NCBI GenBank assembly: GCA_035474375.1
Contig: DATINJ010000248.1
Coordinates: 1 to 64,000 of the forward strand
Source of the DNA: JANNPJ01 sp035474375
Lineage (GTDB): Bacteria > Actinomycetota > Actinomycetes > Actinomycetales > Kineosporiaceae
Direction: 5' to 3'
DNA: 64,000 nt
Below the pieces are notes generated by a model. That model made no database searches and had not been told where the DNA came from. It was given only the letters and a program-made list of their open reading frames with translations. Below are positions 57,876 to 64,000 of the stretch, piece after piece; positions within the stretch are counted from its first letter, which is position 1; every line of letters starts with the position of its first letter. A program made the position numbers and the translations under genes.

Positions 57876-59479
57876 ACCTGATCAGCCACCTGATCCAACG
57901 CCAGCTGAAACTCGCTCCGCCAATTACCCGAGATCTGGTACATGAGCGGGATATTCGGGTGCCGATGCCGGACGGAGTGGAGCTCCTGGCGGACCGATGG
58001 GCGCCCAAGGACGGCGGCGAAGGGTTGCCCACCGCGGTACTGCGTAGCCCTTACGGTCGAGGGTTGATCGGCGCCTTCATGTCTCGGCCGCTGGCCGAGC
58101 GCGGGTATCAGGTGATCATCCAAAGCACCCGTGGTGGCTTCGGTTCCGGTGGAACGATGGACCCGATGCGGCAGGAGCGTGAGGACGGCGCGGCCACCCT
58201 GGACTGGGTGGTGAAGCAGCCCTGGTTCGGCGACTCCATGGTGCTGGTCGGCCTGAGCTATCTCGGATACGCGCAATGGGCGCTCGCCGACCGGTTACCG
58301 CCACAGGTCAAAGCGATGATCCCGCATGTTACCGAGTCCGCTCTGACCTTGGAATTCCTCCGCAAGGACGGCTTTTCGTTGGAAACGCCGTTCGGTTGGG
58401 GAGTCTTGATCGACGGCCAGGAGAGCCGCTGGGCGCTCCTGCGTCAGCGGTCCCAGGCCAAGAAGACGCAACGCGCGCTGCTCACCCTCCCGCTGGCGCA
58501 GGCCGATGTGGCCGCGATTGGCCACCGTTCGGACTACATCCAGGACATCTTCGCTTGCGATGCGGAGAACCCTTACTGGGCCGACCTCGATCACCAGAAT
58601 CGGGTGGCTGAGGTCACCGTTCCGGTCAGCTCGATCGGCGGCTGGTACGACATCTTCCTGCCCGGCCAGCTCCGCGACTTCAAAGTTCTCCAAGCCGCCG
58701 GGCACACCGCTCGGCTGACGGTCGGGCCCTGGACGCACCTCGATGTGAACAGCGCGCCGATCAACGAGGCCCTGGAGTTCGGGTTGGCCTACGCCCGAGG
58801 CGAGCAGCCCGCTGACCGGGCGCCGGTAAAGCTTTTCGTGATGGGAGAGGAATCCTGGCGAGGCTTCGATTCCTGGCCGCCGAGCGGATATTCGGCCCAG
58901 CGCTTCCATCTTCAGCCGGGCGGTGGGCTGTCCGCCGAGCCGGCCGATGAATCAGCGCCCGACAGCTACCATTACGACCCGGCGGAACCGACTCCTGCGG
59001 TCGGAGGCGTGCGCATGGTCAGCGATAGCGGTCGGGTCGACAATGCGGCCTTGGAGGCCCGCGCTGATGTGCTCACGTACACCACCGCCGTCCTCGAGGC
59101 GGATGTCGAGGTCATCGGCGAGATCAGCGCGGAGATCTGGTTCCGCTCCAGCCTGCCCTACGCCGATGTCTTCGTCCGGCTCTGCGACGTCGACTCCGAC
59201 GGCCGCTCCTACAACGTCTGCGACGGCCTGACGAGTGTGACCGGCGCCGACGAGCTGTCGCTGGTAAAGGTCGGGATGTGGCCCACCGCCAACCGGTTCA
59301 AGCGCGGCCATCGAATCCGAATTCAGGTCTCCAGCGGTGCTTTCCCGCGCTACGACCGCAACCACGGCACCGGTGAGCCGCGCGCCACATCGGTCACTCT
59401 CCGGGCGGCCGATCAGAGCGTCTATCACGATGCAGTGCATCCCTCGGCGATCATCCTGCCGGTCCGGGAGCCGAGCTGA
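57872..59479 (+). CDS. CocE/NonD-family hydrolase (X-Pro dipeptidyl peptidase S15 type)
   Basis: A 535-residue hydrolase. The alpha/beta core has MPDGVELLADRWAP at the front, RSPYGR, VIIQSTRGGFGSGG and nucleophile elbow VLVGLSYLGYAQWA (serine in GLSYLG), and the likely histidine in VGPWTH; acid in SIGGWYDIF. The C-terminal jelly-roll domain of the family is present (EISAEIWFRSSLPYADVFVR, GHRIRIQVSSGAFPRYDRN). No signal peptide, so cytoplasmic. Family members cleave esters or amides such as cocaine, cephalosporin esters or peptides; the natural substrate here is unknown. Coupled to the TetR gene upstream. Confidence 0.92.
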   Translation: MNLISHLIQRQLKLAPPITRDLVHERDIRVPMPDGVELLADRWAPKDGGEGLPTAVLRSPYGRGLIGAFMSRPLAERGYQVIIQSTRGGFGSGGTMDPMRQEREDGAATLDWVVKQPWFGDSMVLVGLSYLGYAQWALADRLPPQVKAMIPHVTESALTLEFLRKDGFSLETPFGWGVLIDGQESRWALLRQRSQAKKTQRALLTLPLAQADVAAIGHRSDYIQDIFACDAENPYWADLDHQNRVAEVTVPVSSIGGWYDIFLPGQLRDFKVLQAAGHTARLTVGPWTHLDVNSAPINEALEFGLAYARGEQPADRAPVKLFVMGEESWRGFDSWPPSGYSAQRFHLQPGGGLSAEPADESAPDSYHYDPAEPTPAVGGVRMVSDSGRVDNAALEARADVLTYTTAVLEADVEVIGEISAEIWFRSSLPYADVFVRLCDVDSDGRSYNVCDGLTSVTGADELSLVKVGMWPTANRFKRGHRIRIQVSSGAFPRYDRNHGTGEPRATSVTLRAADQSVYHDAVHPSAIILPVREPS

Positions 59480-59484
59480 CGGCG

Positions 59485-60759
59485 TCATAAATCTCGAGGC
59501 GGCCGGTACTCGGGGTTCACGGACCGCCGGTATCCGGTGTCGTCGCGGACCCGGATCCCGCACCGCAGATACTGCTCGTGCATCTGGGCCAGCGCATCTG
59601 GGTCCAGTTCGACGCCGAGTCCCGGCCCGGTGGGGACGTCGACCGCGCCGTGGGTGAAGCCGATCGAGCCCGGGACGATGACGTCGTCCTGGGCCGATTT
59701 CCACGGCCAGTGAGTGTCGCAGGCGTAGTCGAGATTGGCGGTGGTGGCGGCCAGGTGAGTCATCGCCGCCAGGCTGATCCCGAGGTGCGAGTTCGAATGC
59801 ATGGACAAGCCGAGGTGAAAGGTTTCGCAAAGCCCGGCGAGCAACTGAGACCGGCGTAGCCCGCCCCAGAAGTGGTGGTCGGAAAGGATGACCTGGACGG
59901 CGTCGGCCCGAACCGACGGCTCGATGTCGTCGAACGAGACCACGCACATGTTGGTCGCGAGCGGCATCGATACCTGCCGGGCAACCTGCGCCATCCCGGT
60001 GATCCCGGGCGTCGGATCCTCCAGGTATTCCAGCACGCCATCGAGGGCCTCGCCGACCCGGATCGACGTGCTTGGCGACCAGGCGGCGTTCGGATCCAGT
60101 CGCAAGGGCAGGTCGGGAAAAGTCTCTCGGAGCGCCAAAATGGTGGCAATTTCCAGCTCCGGATCGAACACGCCGGCTTTGAGTTTGAGCGCGCCGAACC
60201 CGAAGCGGTCAAGCATGCGCCGAGCCTGGGCGACGATTGCCGTCGGGTCCAGCGCGGCCCCGGCCGGGTCGTCCTCCTGGCCCGGATGTCCGGCCCACTT
60301 GTAGAACAGGTAACCGGAGAACGGAACCCGGTCGCGGACCCGACCGCCGAGCAGGTCGCTGACCGGCAGGTCAAGGATTCGGCCCTGCAGATCGAGAACG
60401 GCCACTTCGAACGGCGACAGCACCCGAGCGGTCGTACTCGATCCGGTGACCAGGCCGCTCATTCCGTGTCCACCCGTCAGGTCATCGGTGGCCAGCGCCC
60501 GGGCGACCCGCGCGGCGAGCTGGTTGGGCGCGAAGACGTCCAACCCGAGCAGGGCATCGGCGGCTCGCCGGAGCCGGATCAGATGCGGTTCGTCGCCGTA
60601 GGTCTCGCCGAGGCCGGTCACTCCACTGTTGGTGCTGACCTCGATGATTGCGCGGAGGGCGAAGGGCTGGTGCACCCCCACCGCGTTCAGCAGCGGCGGG
60701 TCGGCGAAGGCCACCGGAGTGATCGCGATCCTCCGGATCAGATGCCGGTCAGCCGCCAT
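59485..60759 (-). CDS. gudD: glucarate dehydratase, enolase superfamily
   Basis: A 424-residue enolase-superfamily enzyme that dehydrates D-glucarate (and idarate) to 5-keto-4-deoxy-D-glucarate. Family motifs: base lysine region GALKLKAGVF, metal ligand DPNAAWS, a second ligand in EYLEDPTPG, third in ILSDHHFWGG, and catalytic His segment MHSNSHLGISLAAMTHL. FYKWAGHPG is also typical. The ATG at 60759 overlaps the end of the glycerate kinase gene by 11 bases. Last gene of the sugar-acid operon; its product enters the same route as the galactarate dehydratase product. Confidence 0.93.
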   Translation of the reverse strand: MAADRHLIRRIAITPVAFADPPLLNAVGVHQPFALRAIIEVSTNSGVTGLGETYGDEPHLIRLRRAADALLGLDVFAPNQLAARVARALATDDLTGGHGMSGLVTGSSTTARVLSPFEVAVLDLQGRILDLPVSDLLGGRVRDRVPFSGYLFYKWAGHPGQEDDPAGAALDPTAIVAQARRMLDRFGFGALKLKAGVFDPELEIATILALRETFPDLPLRLDPNAAWSPSTSIRVGEALDGVLEYLEDPTPGITGMAQVARQVSMPLATNMCVVSFDDIEPSVRADAVQVILSDHHFWGGLRRSQLLAGLCETFHLGLSMHSNSHLGISLAAMTHLAATTANLDYACDTHWPWKSAQDDVIVPGSIGFTHGAVDVPTGPGLGVELDPDALAQMHEQYLRCGIRVRDDTGYRRSVNPEYRPPRDL

Positions 60760-61885
60760 GCGTAGGAGTGAGCCAATCGGTTGCCACGACGGTCGAGACC
60801 AGGTCTTCGAGCAGTCGACCGGCGTCCGCAATACAGACCGCCGGGTCGGGTTCGATACTGGTCAGCGAGTAGGCCGCGGCCAGGCCGCCGATCTGCAGTT
60901 GCCGGCTGGACAGCGACGAGCGACCCGCCACCGCGATGGTCGGCACCCCGTGGCGGGTGGCTGCGGTGGCGACCCCGATCGGTGCCTTGCCATGCAGGCT
61001 CTGCTCGTCCAGCGACCCTTCTCCGGTGATCACCAAGCTGGCGCCGGGCAACAGCTCCTCGAAGTCGATCAGTTCCAGGATCATTTCGATGCCCGGCCGA
61101 AGTTCGGCTCCGAGTACGGTCAGGGCCGCGAAGCCGACCCCACCGGCCGCACCCGCGCCCGGCGCGGCGGCCAACTGCCGGTCGGTGGCCAGACCCAGCT
61201 TCCCGGCCCAGCGTTGCAAACCCAGCTCCAGCTCCGCGACCTGGTCGACCGAGGCGCCCTTCTGCGGTGCGTAGATCGATGCGGCACCGGTCGGGCCCAG
61301 CAGCGGGTTGTCCACATCGCTGGCCAAGACGACGCGGGTGCCGGCGAGCCGAGGGTCCAGCCCGGTCAGGTCCACGGTGTCCAGCGATCGCAGGCCCGCG
61401 CCGCCAGGACCGACGTCCTGGCCTTCCCGATCGAGCAACCGGACACCCAGGGCCTGGAGCATCCCGGCGCCACCGTCGGTACAGGCGCTGCCGCCGAGCC
61501 CGATGATCACCTGGTCGCAGCCGATGTCCAGGGCCGCCCGGATCAGATCTCCGGTGCCTCGGCTGGAGGCCTGCATCGGGTTCAGCCGGCCGGGCGGCAG
61601 CCGTCGCAACCCGGACGCCTCGGCCAGCTCAACCACGGCCGTCCGGTCCCGCAGTACGAAAGCGGCCTCGATCGGCGTCCCCTGCGGACCGCTGACGAGC
61701 ACTGGCACCGGCGTGTAGCCGCGGGCCATCACCGCCTCCAGGGTGCCGTCACCGCCGTCCGCGATCGGGGCGAGCCGGACCTCGAGCTCGGGTCGGAAAC
61801 GGTGCAGCCCAGCCGCGACCCGCTCGGCGACCTGGCGGGCAGTCAGGGATCCCTTGAACTTGTCCGGGGCGACGACGATAGTCAT
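60749..61885 (-). CDS. glycerate kinase, GlxK/GarK type
   Basis: A 378-residue class I glycerate kinase that makes 2-phosphoglycerate from D-glycerate, the last step of galactarate/glucarate breakdown. The start MTIVVAPDKFKGSLTARQVA is diagnostic, followed by PIADGGDGTLEAV, VIIGLGGSACTDGGAGMLQA, LASDVDNPLLGP and VITGEGSLDEQSLHGKAP. The ATG at 61885 has AGCGGA upstream; longer readings lack the family start. It lies 80 bases after the galactarate dehydratase gene and overlaps the glucarate dehydratase gene, fitting an operon. Confidence 0.93.
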   Translation of the reverse strand: MTIVVAPDKFKGSLTARQVAERVAAGLHRFRPELEVRLAPIADGGDGTLEAVMARGYTPVPVLVSGPQGTPIEAAFVLRDRTAVVELAEASGLRRLPPGRLNPMQASSRGTGDLIRAALDIGCDQVIIGLGGSACTDGGAGMLQALGVRLLDREGQDVGPGGAGLRSLDTVDLTGLDPRLAGTRVVLASDVDNPLLGPTGAASIYAPQKGASVDQVAELELGLQRWAGKLGLATDRQLAAAPGAGAAGGVGFAALTVLGAELRPGIEMILELIDFEELLPGASLVITGEGSLDEQSLHGKAPIGVATAATRHGVPTIAVAGRSSLSSRQLQIGGLAAAYSLTSIEPDPAVCIADAGRLLEDLVSTVVATDWLTPTHGG

Positions 61886-61965
61886 TCCGCTATCTGACCA
61901 GCGCGGGTCGCTTGTTGTCGAAGGTCCAGCCACTTCACAATCCGCGGTGCGCTCATGTCTTGCGG

Positions 61966-63099
61966 TCAGTCCTTCCCGAACTCGACGGTGTCCGTGGTCC
62001 ACGCGTGTGCCTGCTCGCTCAGCGTGATGCCGAGCCCGAGCCGGTCCGGCACAATCATGCGCCCACCGCGGTTCTCCAGCCGCTCATTGAACAGCGGGTT
62101 CAGCCACTCGAAATGCTCGACCCAGGGTTCCCGAGGGTAGGCGGCGGCCAAGTGCAGGTGGATCTCCATGGCGAAATGCGGCGCGAGCTGTAGGCCGGCC
62201 TGGTCGGCCAGGGCGGCGAGCCGAAGGAACGGGGTGATCCCGCCGATCCGGGGGGCGTCCGGCTGGAGGATGTCCACGGATCGCTTCTCGATCAAGGCGA
62301 TGTGCTCGCCGACGCTGGAAAGCATCTCGCCGGTGGCGATCGAGGTATCCAGGGCGGTGGCCAGCTGGGCGTGCCCCTCGGCGTCGTACGCGTCCAGCGG
62401 CTCCTCGATCCAGACCAGATCGAACTGCTCCAGAGCTCGCCCGACCCGGATCGCGGTCGGCCGATCCCACTGCTGGTTGGCGTCCACCATCAACGGCACG
62501 TTCGAGCCGAGGTGCTCGCGCAGCTCACTGACCCTGGCCAGGTCGATCCGATAGTCCGGCTGCCCGACCTTGATCTTGATCCCACCGATGCCCTCGGCCA
62601 GCGATTGGGTGGCACGGTCCTTGACCTCGTCGATCGACAGGTGCAGGAAGCCGCCGGAGGTGTTATATGACTTCACCGAATCCCGATGGCTACCAAGGAA
62701 TTTCGACAAGGACAGGCCGGCTCGCTTGGCTTTCAGATCGTAGAGGGCGATGTCCAGGGCGGCGATCGCCTGCGTGGCGACTCCGCTGCGGCCGACGGAG
62801 GCGCCGGCCCAGAGCAGCTTGGTGTAGATCCGGGCGATGTCGTTGGGGTCCTCACCGATCAGCCGATCGGCGATCTCCTTGGCATGCGCATAGTGCGCCG
62901 GACCACCGGCTCGCTTGGAGTAGGAGAACCCGATCCCGCGATGATCGTCCTCGGTGGCGATCTCGGCAAACAGGAAGACGATCTCGGTCATCGGTCTTTG
63001 GACGCCGGTCAGCACTTTGGCGTCACTGATCGGGGTCTGTAACGGCAGGGTCAGCGTCGCGAGCTTGACGTACCGGATCCGGTCGCCGTTCGTCATCAC
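61966..63099 (-). CDS. galactarate/L-talarate dehydratase, enolase superfamily
   Basis: A 377-residue mandelate-racemase-subgroup enzyme. The sequence pattern (IRYVKLATLTLPLQTPISDA, GFSYSKRAGGPAHYAHAKEI, LLWAGASVGRSGVATQAIAA, YNTSGGFLHLSIDEV) is that of L-talarate/galactarate dehydratase (TalrD/GalrD). Base lysine in GGIKIKVGQPD, metal ligands in MVDANQQWD, WIEEPLD and ATGEML, catalytic His in APHFAMEIHLH. It dehydrates galactarate to a keto-deoxy-aldarate. Coupled to the reductase gene by an ATGA overlap. Assigned from recall of family segments; m-galactarate versus talarate preference is not decided. Confidence 0.88.
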   Translation of the reverse strand: MMTNGDRIRYVKLATLTLPLQTPISDAKVLTGVQRPMTEIVFLFAEIATEDDHRGIGFSYSKRAGGPAHYAHAKEIADRLIGEDPNDIARIYTKLLWAGASVGRSGVATQAIAALDIALYDLKAKRAGLSLSKFLGSHRDSVKSYNTSGGFLHLSIDEVKDRATQSLAEGIGGIKIKVGQPDYRIDLARVSELREHLGSNVPLMVDANQQWDRPTAIRVGRALEQFDLVWIEEPLDAYDAEGHAQLATALDTSIATGEMLSSVGEHIALIEKRSVDILQPDAPRIGGITPFLRLAALADQAGLQLAPHFAMEIHLHLAAAYPREPWVEHFEWLNPLFNERLENRGGRMIVPDRLGLGITLSEQAHAWTTDTVEFGKD

Positions 63100-63986
63100 C
63101 CCTTCCTTTCGATCCGGGTGTTGGCCAGCTGCTCGTAGTGCTGGACGAGCCCGCTGTGGTCCTCCTTCTCGTGCCCACCTGCCCGCAGACCGGTCAGCAT
63201 CTCCAGGACGGCGGCGGTCAGCGGCAGCGGCGCGCCCACCTCGTGCGAGGTGTCCAGGGCGTTGGTGAGGTCTTTGATGTGCAGATCGATCCGGAAGCCG
63301 GGCTTGAAGTTGTGATCCAGCATCATCGGTGCCTTGGCCTCCAGCACGGTGCTGCCGGCCAGGCCGCCACGGATGGCGGCGAACACGGCCTCGGGTGCCA
63401 CCCCCGCCTTCTGTGCGAGTACGAACGCCTCGGAGACGGCGGCGATGTTCAGCGCCACGACCACCTGGTTCGCGAGTTTGGCGATGTTGCCCGCTCCGAG
63501 GTCACCGACGTGCACAACGGCTGAGCCCATCGCTCCCAGGACCGCGTGCACCTGCTCGAAGACCGCCTCATCGCCGCCGACCATGATCGACAGAGTTCCC
63601 TCGACGGCCTTCGGTTCGCCGCCGCTGACCGGGGCGTCGAGCATGCTGACCCCGCGCTCGGCGAGCGCGGCGGCGATCTCCTGGGAGGCCAACGGGGCGA
63701 TCGAACTCATGTCGACGTACACCAGCCCGGGGCGAGCGGCCTCGATCAGGCCACCCTCACCCAGCGCGACCTCCCGCACCTGCGGGGAGTTCGGCAGCAT
63801 GGTGATCACCAGGTCGACCCGGCCGGCGATCTCCGCCGGGGTCGAGCCGCGCTCGGCCCCGAGTTCGGCCAGCTCCTCGGCTGCGGTCTTGTTGTGGTCG
63901 CTCACTACCAGCTGATGGCCGGCGGCGAGCAGGTTCTTGGCCATCGGCTTGCCCATGATGCCGAGCCCAATGAATCCGATCCGCAT
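63096..63986 (-). CDS. garR: 2-hydroxy-3-oxopropionate (tartronate semialdehyde) reductase
   Basis: A 296-residue NAD(P)-dependent beta-hydroxyacid dehydrogenase that reduces tartronate semialdehyde to D-glycerate. Rossmann motif MRIGFIGLGIMGKPMAKNLL, substrate loop DAPVSGGEPKAVEGTLSI, catalytic Lys in GNIAKLANQVVVALN, and C-terminal DLTNALD region are complete. AGAAAGG lies upstream of the ATG at 63986, close to the window edge. First visible gene of the operon; the KDG-type aldolase that would produce its substrate is not in the window and may be just beyond it. Confidence 0.94.
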   Translation of the reverse strand: MRIGFIGLGIMGKPMAKNLLAAGHQLVVSDHNKTAAEELAELGAERGSTPAEIAGRVDLVITMLPNSPQVREVALGEGGLIEAARPGLVYVDMSSIAPLASQEIAAALAERGVSMLDAPVSGGEPKAVEGTLSIMVGGDEAVFEQVHAVLGAMGSAVVHVGDLGAGNIAKLANQVVVALNIAAVSEAFVLAQKAGVAPEAVFAAIRGGLAGSTVLEAKAPMMLDHNFKPGFRIDLHIKDLTNALDTSHEVGAPLPLTAAVLEMLTGLRAGGHEKEDHSGLVQHYEQLANTRIERKG

Positions 63987-64000
63987 GTGAATACCTTTCT

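Overview
This window comes from a high-G+C actinobacterium. The evidence is an Lsr2 nucleoid protein, a DUF2630 protein, a dynamin pair resembling mycobacterial IniA and IniC with an IniB-like partner, many GTG starts, and short or overlapping gene junctions. I do not assign a genus. I saw no rRNA, tRNA, insertion sequence, prophage or CRISPR array; the region reads as ordinary chromosome rich in catabolic and regulatory genes.

Layout. 0-4.7 kb (minus strand): an AglE/F/G-like carbohydrate ABC importer (binding lipoprotein and two permeases, no ATPase) with a LacI regulator. 4.8-13.8 kb: a complete aerobic form I carbon monoxide dehydrogenase locus (coxM-coxS-coxL-XdhC/YHS-coxD-coxG-coxE on the minus strand, a second XdhC/CoxI gene divergent), controlled from an intergenic region with a perfect 12-bp-arm dyad beside a TTGACA element. 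14.1-17.7 kb: a receiver protein, a receiver-PAS-histidine kinase, and an alpha/beta-hydrolase-fold protein lacking its nucleophilic serine. 17.7-24.5 kb: two TetR/MFS exporter pairs with visible palindromic operators, an Rpn-like nuclease-family gene, a small alpha/beta-hydrolase deletion remnant and a flavin disulfide-type oxidoreductase. 24.5-33.7 kb: DUF2630, Lsr2, DoxX, EAL-HDOD, a membrane Ser/Thr kinase, DUF1990, ACC deaminase coupled to an unknown gene, two small proteins, and a LigD-type phosphoesterase with a dead ligase domain. 34-40.2 kb: histidine ammonia-lyase with an IclR regulator, a LacI regulator, an orphan YtfQ-like sugar-binding protein with two operator-like palindromes, and a GntR regulator. 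40.4-45 kb: SMI1/KNR4, an ABC exporter with an XRE regulator, a small membrane protein and DUF2252.

45-54.9 kb is the most distinctive part: a LuxR/MalT-like regulator, an IniB-like acidic glycine-rich protein, two dynamin-like GTPases, a divergent very acidic protein, and a membrane-anchored Hsp70 ATPase without a classical substrate-binding domain. C-rich boxes with similar layout lie upstream of the regulator, the IniB-like gene and the hsp70-like gene, suggesting one regulon for envelope or membrane stress (inference).

54.9-59.5 kb holds a secreted lipase, an IclR regulator and a TetR-CocE hydrolase pair. 59.5-64 kb is a minus-strand operon for galactarate/glucarate breakdown: tartronate semialdehyde reductase, galactarate/talarate dehydratase, glycerate kinase and glucarate dehydratase. 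The aldolase needed to link these steps is not in the window and may lie upstream of its right edge.
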